Shown here one piece after another: positions 15,722 through 16,903 of a stretch of 16,903 nucleotides of DNA (the first letter of the stretch is position 1; each line of letters opens with the position of its first letter). Where the stretch lies: assembly GCA_016748015.1 (NCBI GenBank), contig JAAOMT010000288.1, forward strand, positions 7,330 to 24,232, in the 5' to 3' direction. The notes beneath the pieces are model-generated. The model was not told the origin of the DNA and did not search any database. It saw only the letters and a list, made by a program, of their open reading frames with translations. Position numbers and translations under genes: made by a program. This DNA is from Geosiphon pyriformis. Taxonomy: Eukaryota; Glomeromycota; Glomeromycetes; Archaeosporales; Geosiphonaceae.

Positions 15722-16903
15722 TTAAATGTCTATACAAATATATATATTTTTATCTAAACCAAAAAAAAACACTGTTTATATCTACTAAAACTAACTGCAA
15801 ATGATTCTATTATACTAAGCAGTTAAACTATTTTATCTAATAACATAAATATTAAACAACAAGACAAACCTAAAACTATGTCACTATCTTTGACCAATCC
15901 AGCTTTTTTTATGTCTATTTTATGTTTTGATTTCATAAATTATATCTTAGTTTAATGCAATTCTACCAGATTTTTTATATATTTAACAAAAACAAAAGTC
16001 ATTTTTACTCTTTCATTAAAAACTATAGCAGTTTTAGCATAATAATTTTTTAGCACAAATTTTTTGCAAATTGCCATATACAAATTTACATTTAATAAAT
16101 ATTAAGAAAGTATTTATAGAACAGCAAAAAAAGATAAGAAATAAGCACTTATCAATAATATTTATTTTTTAAAAGCTTTTAACAAAATATTTTCTTAAAT
16201 ACTACCATCTTTAGTACAATCAAAAACATGCTCAGATAATTTTACTTTACTACATAACAAACACAGTACACCAGAATATATTTTATTATACAATTTTTTT
16301 TAACTGCTACTAGTAGTAACTTGTGCATAGCTTTTATTAAATACATATGCTTATTTGCAGACTTTTTACTAGTAAACTCAGAAAACATATGTGAATTAAG
16401 ATTTTAAATTTTTATGGTAGTTAGCCAATTTACTTTCTTAATTAATGTATTCAGAATTATATTATATTCAGAATTGGTCTTTTATTAAATACAACAAATA
16501 TATATGTATAAATTACAAACAAAATAGCAAGTATTGCCAAACAGAACTATATTTTCAGCCATTATAAAATGTTTTTAAATCCCAATTGACAGAAAAAAAA
16601 AAAAGTAAGCAGTTTTATCTACTATTATATTAGCTTAAATATTGCTTAGAATATTTAAATAACTTTAATTTTTATCCATATAACAAAAAAATTTTCATTT
16701 CTAATCAAATTAGCAATATGTTTTCTCTCTATTTAACACTAATTATAAAAGTCTGGTATAGCAAATAAAACTTCAGAAACACACGCATCAATAATAAATT
16801 GGCTATACAAATATAAAATTACTGTATAAAAAAATAGAATACACTTTAAGAATAGTACAATAATCTGTAACTTGGCTATTGTAAAGAACAAAATCTTATG
16901 TAT
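15722..16903 (-). pseudogene. ORF2 C-terminal remnant of LINE B
   Basis: This is the coding part of LINE B: the end of RNase H, linker, zinc-binding motif and C-terminal tail. Many stops and frameshifts break it, for example after SEVLFAIPDFYN. The zinc motif CLLCSKVKLSEHVFDC keeps all four ligands. The natural stop is TAA at 15724-15722, at the same place as the TAG of LINE A at 15319-15321. Confidence 0.82.
16216..16263 (-). other. Zinc-binding motif of LINE B
   Basis: C-x2-C-x7-H-x3-C is complete on the minus strand and lines up residue for residue with 14795-14842 on the plus strand. It served as the main anchor for recognising LINE B. Confidence 0.82.

Larger units (their letters stand above)
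14165..16903. repeat. Imperfect inverted repeat of about 1.3 kb arms (LINE A and LINE B 3' ends)
   Basis: The left arm is 14165-15447 (+) and the right arm 16903-15580 (-), with an AT spacer of roughly 110-130 bp. The arms arise because two related LINE copies face each other tail to tail. By eye, well-conserved stretches are about 70 percent identical, so a stable hairpin is not expected, but transcripts from both sides could form partly paired RNA. Confidence 0.75.
15580..16903 (-). mobile_element. LINE B: second, highly degenerate copy of the LINE 3' end, opposite orientation
   Basis: Read on the minus strand, this region matches the 3' part of LINE A in order. It starts near the RNase H region (KLQIIVL, then SQFIIDACVSEV near 16820-16770), then HMFSEFTSKK and HKLLLVAVKK, the zinc motif (16263-16216), KHKIDIKKAGLVKD (about 15925-15885), an ORF2 end CIDI-TAA (15724-15722), a 3' UTR with AATAGCAATTAG, and an A-rich tail with AATAATAAT. 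There is no open frame of useful length, so only comparison with LINE A reveals it. It continues past the window end. G+C is even lower than in LINE A, which suggests greater age. Confidence 0.88.

Overview
This window holds no recognisable host gene. It is a stack of decayed, AT-rich retrotransposons, most likely from the nuclear genome of an early-diverging fungus, and I would guess an arbuscular mycorrhizal fungus (Glomeromycotina). That guess rests on my memory of the non-LTR element's protein family and on base composition, so it is an inference.

Layout. Positions 1-9524 are a Ty3/Gypsy (Metaviridae-type) LTR retrotransposon on the minus strand. Its 5' LTR is complete (8544-9524, 981 bp). 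Its 3' LTR (1-651) is cut by the window start. Between them lie a primer binding site, gag with a CCHC knuckle, a long pol (protease, cysteine-rich insert, dUTPase, reverse transcriptase, RNase H, integrase), a third ORF of unknown function, and a polypurine tract. Positions 9525-15468 are the 3' part of a non-LTR (LINE-like) element on the plus strand, called LINE A here. It has ORF1 with a CCHC knuckle and ORF2 with endonuclease, reverse transcriptase, RNase H and a zinc-binding tail. LINE A coding sequence begins right at the LTR edge, so the Gypsy element appears to have landed inside ORF1. From about 15580 to the window end lies a very degenerate second copy of the same LINE 3' end on the minus strand (LINE B). 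It meets LINE A tail to tail and has no long ORF.

Decay. The Gypsy gag-pol frame is kept from about 7765 to 1440 with no net frameshift, yet carries about 23 stop codons. Several catalytic residues are changed: Gly to Lys in the protease DSG motif, Asp to Asn in dUTPase motif 3, and Asp to Asn in the integrase DDE triad. By hand count the two LTRs differ at 27 of 619 aligned positions, 24 of them transitions. LINE A has only about six CpG dinucleotides in 5.9 kb. Together this points to strong C-to-T decay on both strands, probably at methylated cytosines, with LINE A older than the Gypsy insertion.

Most novel parts: the cysteine-rich plus dUTPase insert between protease and reverse transcriptase; the third ORF that runs through the polypurine tract into the LTR; six 20-bp phased repeats upstream of the LTR TATA box; the ATGA stop/start overlap of LINE ORF1 and ORF2; and the hidden LINE B copy.
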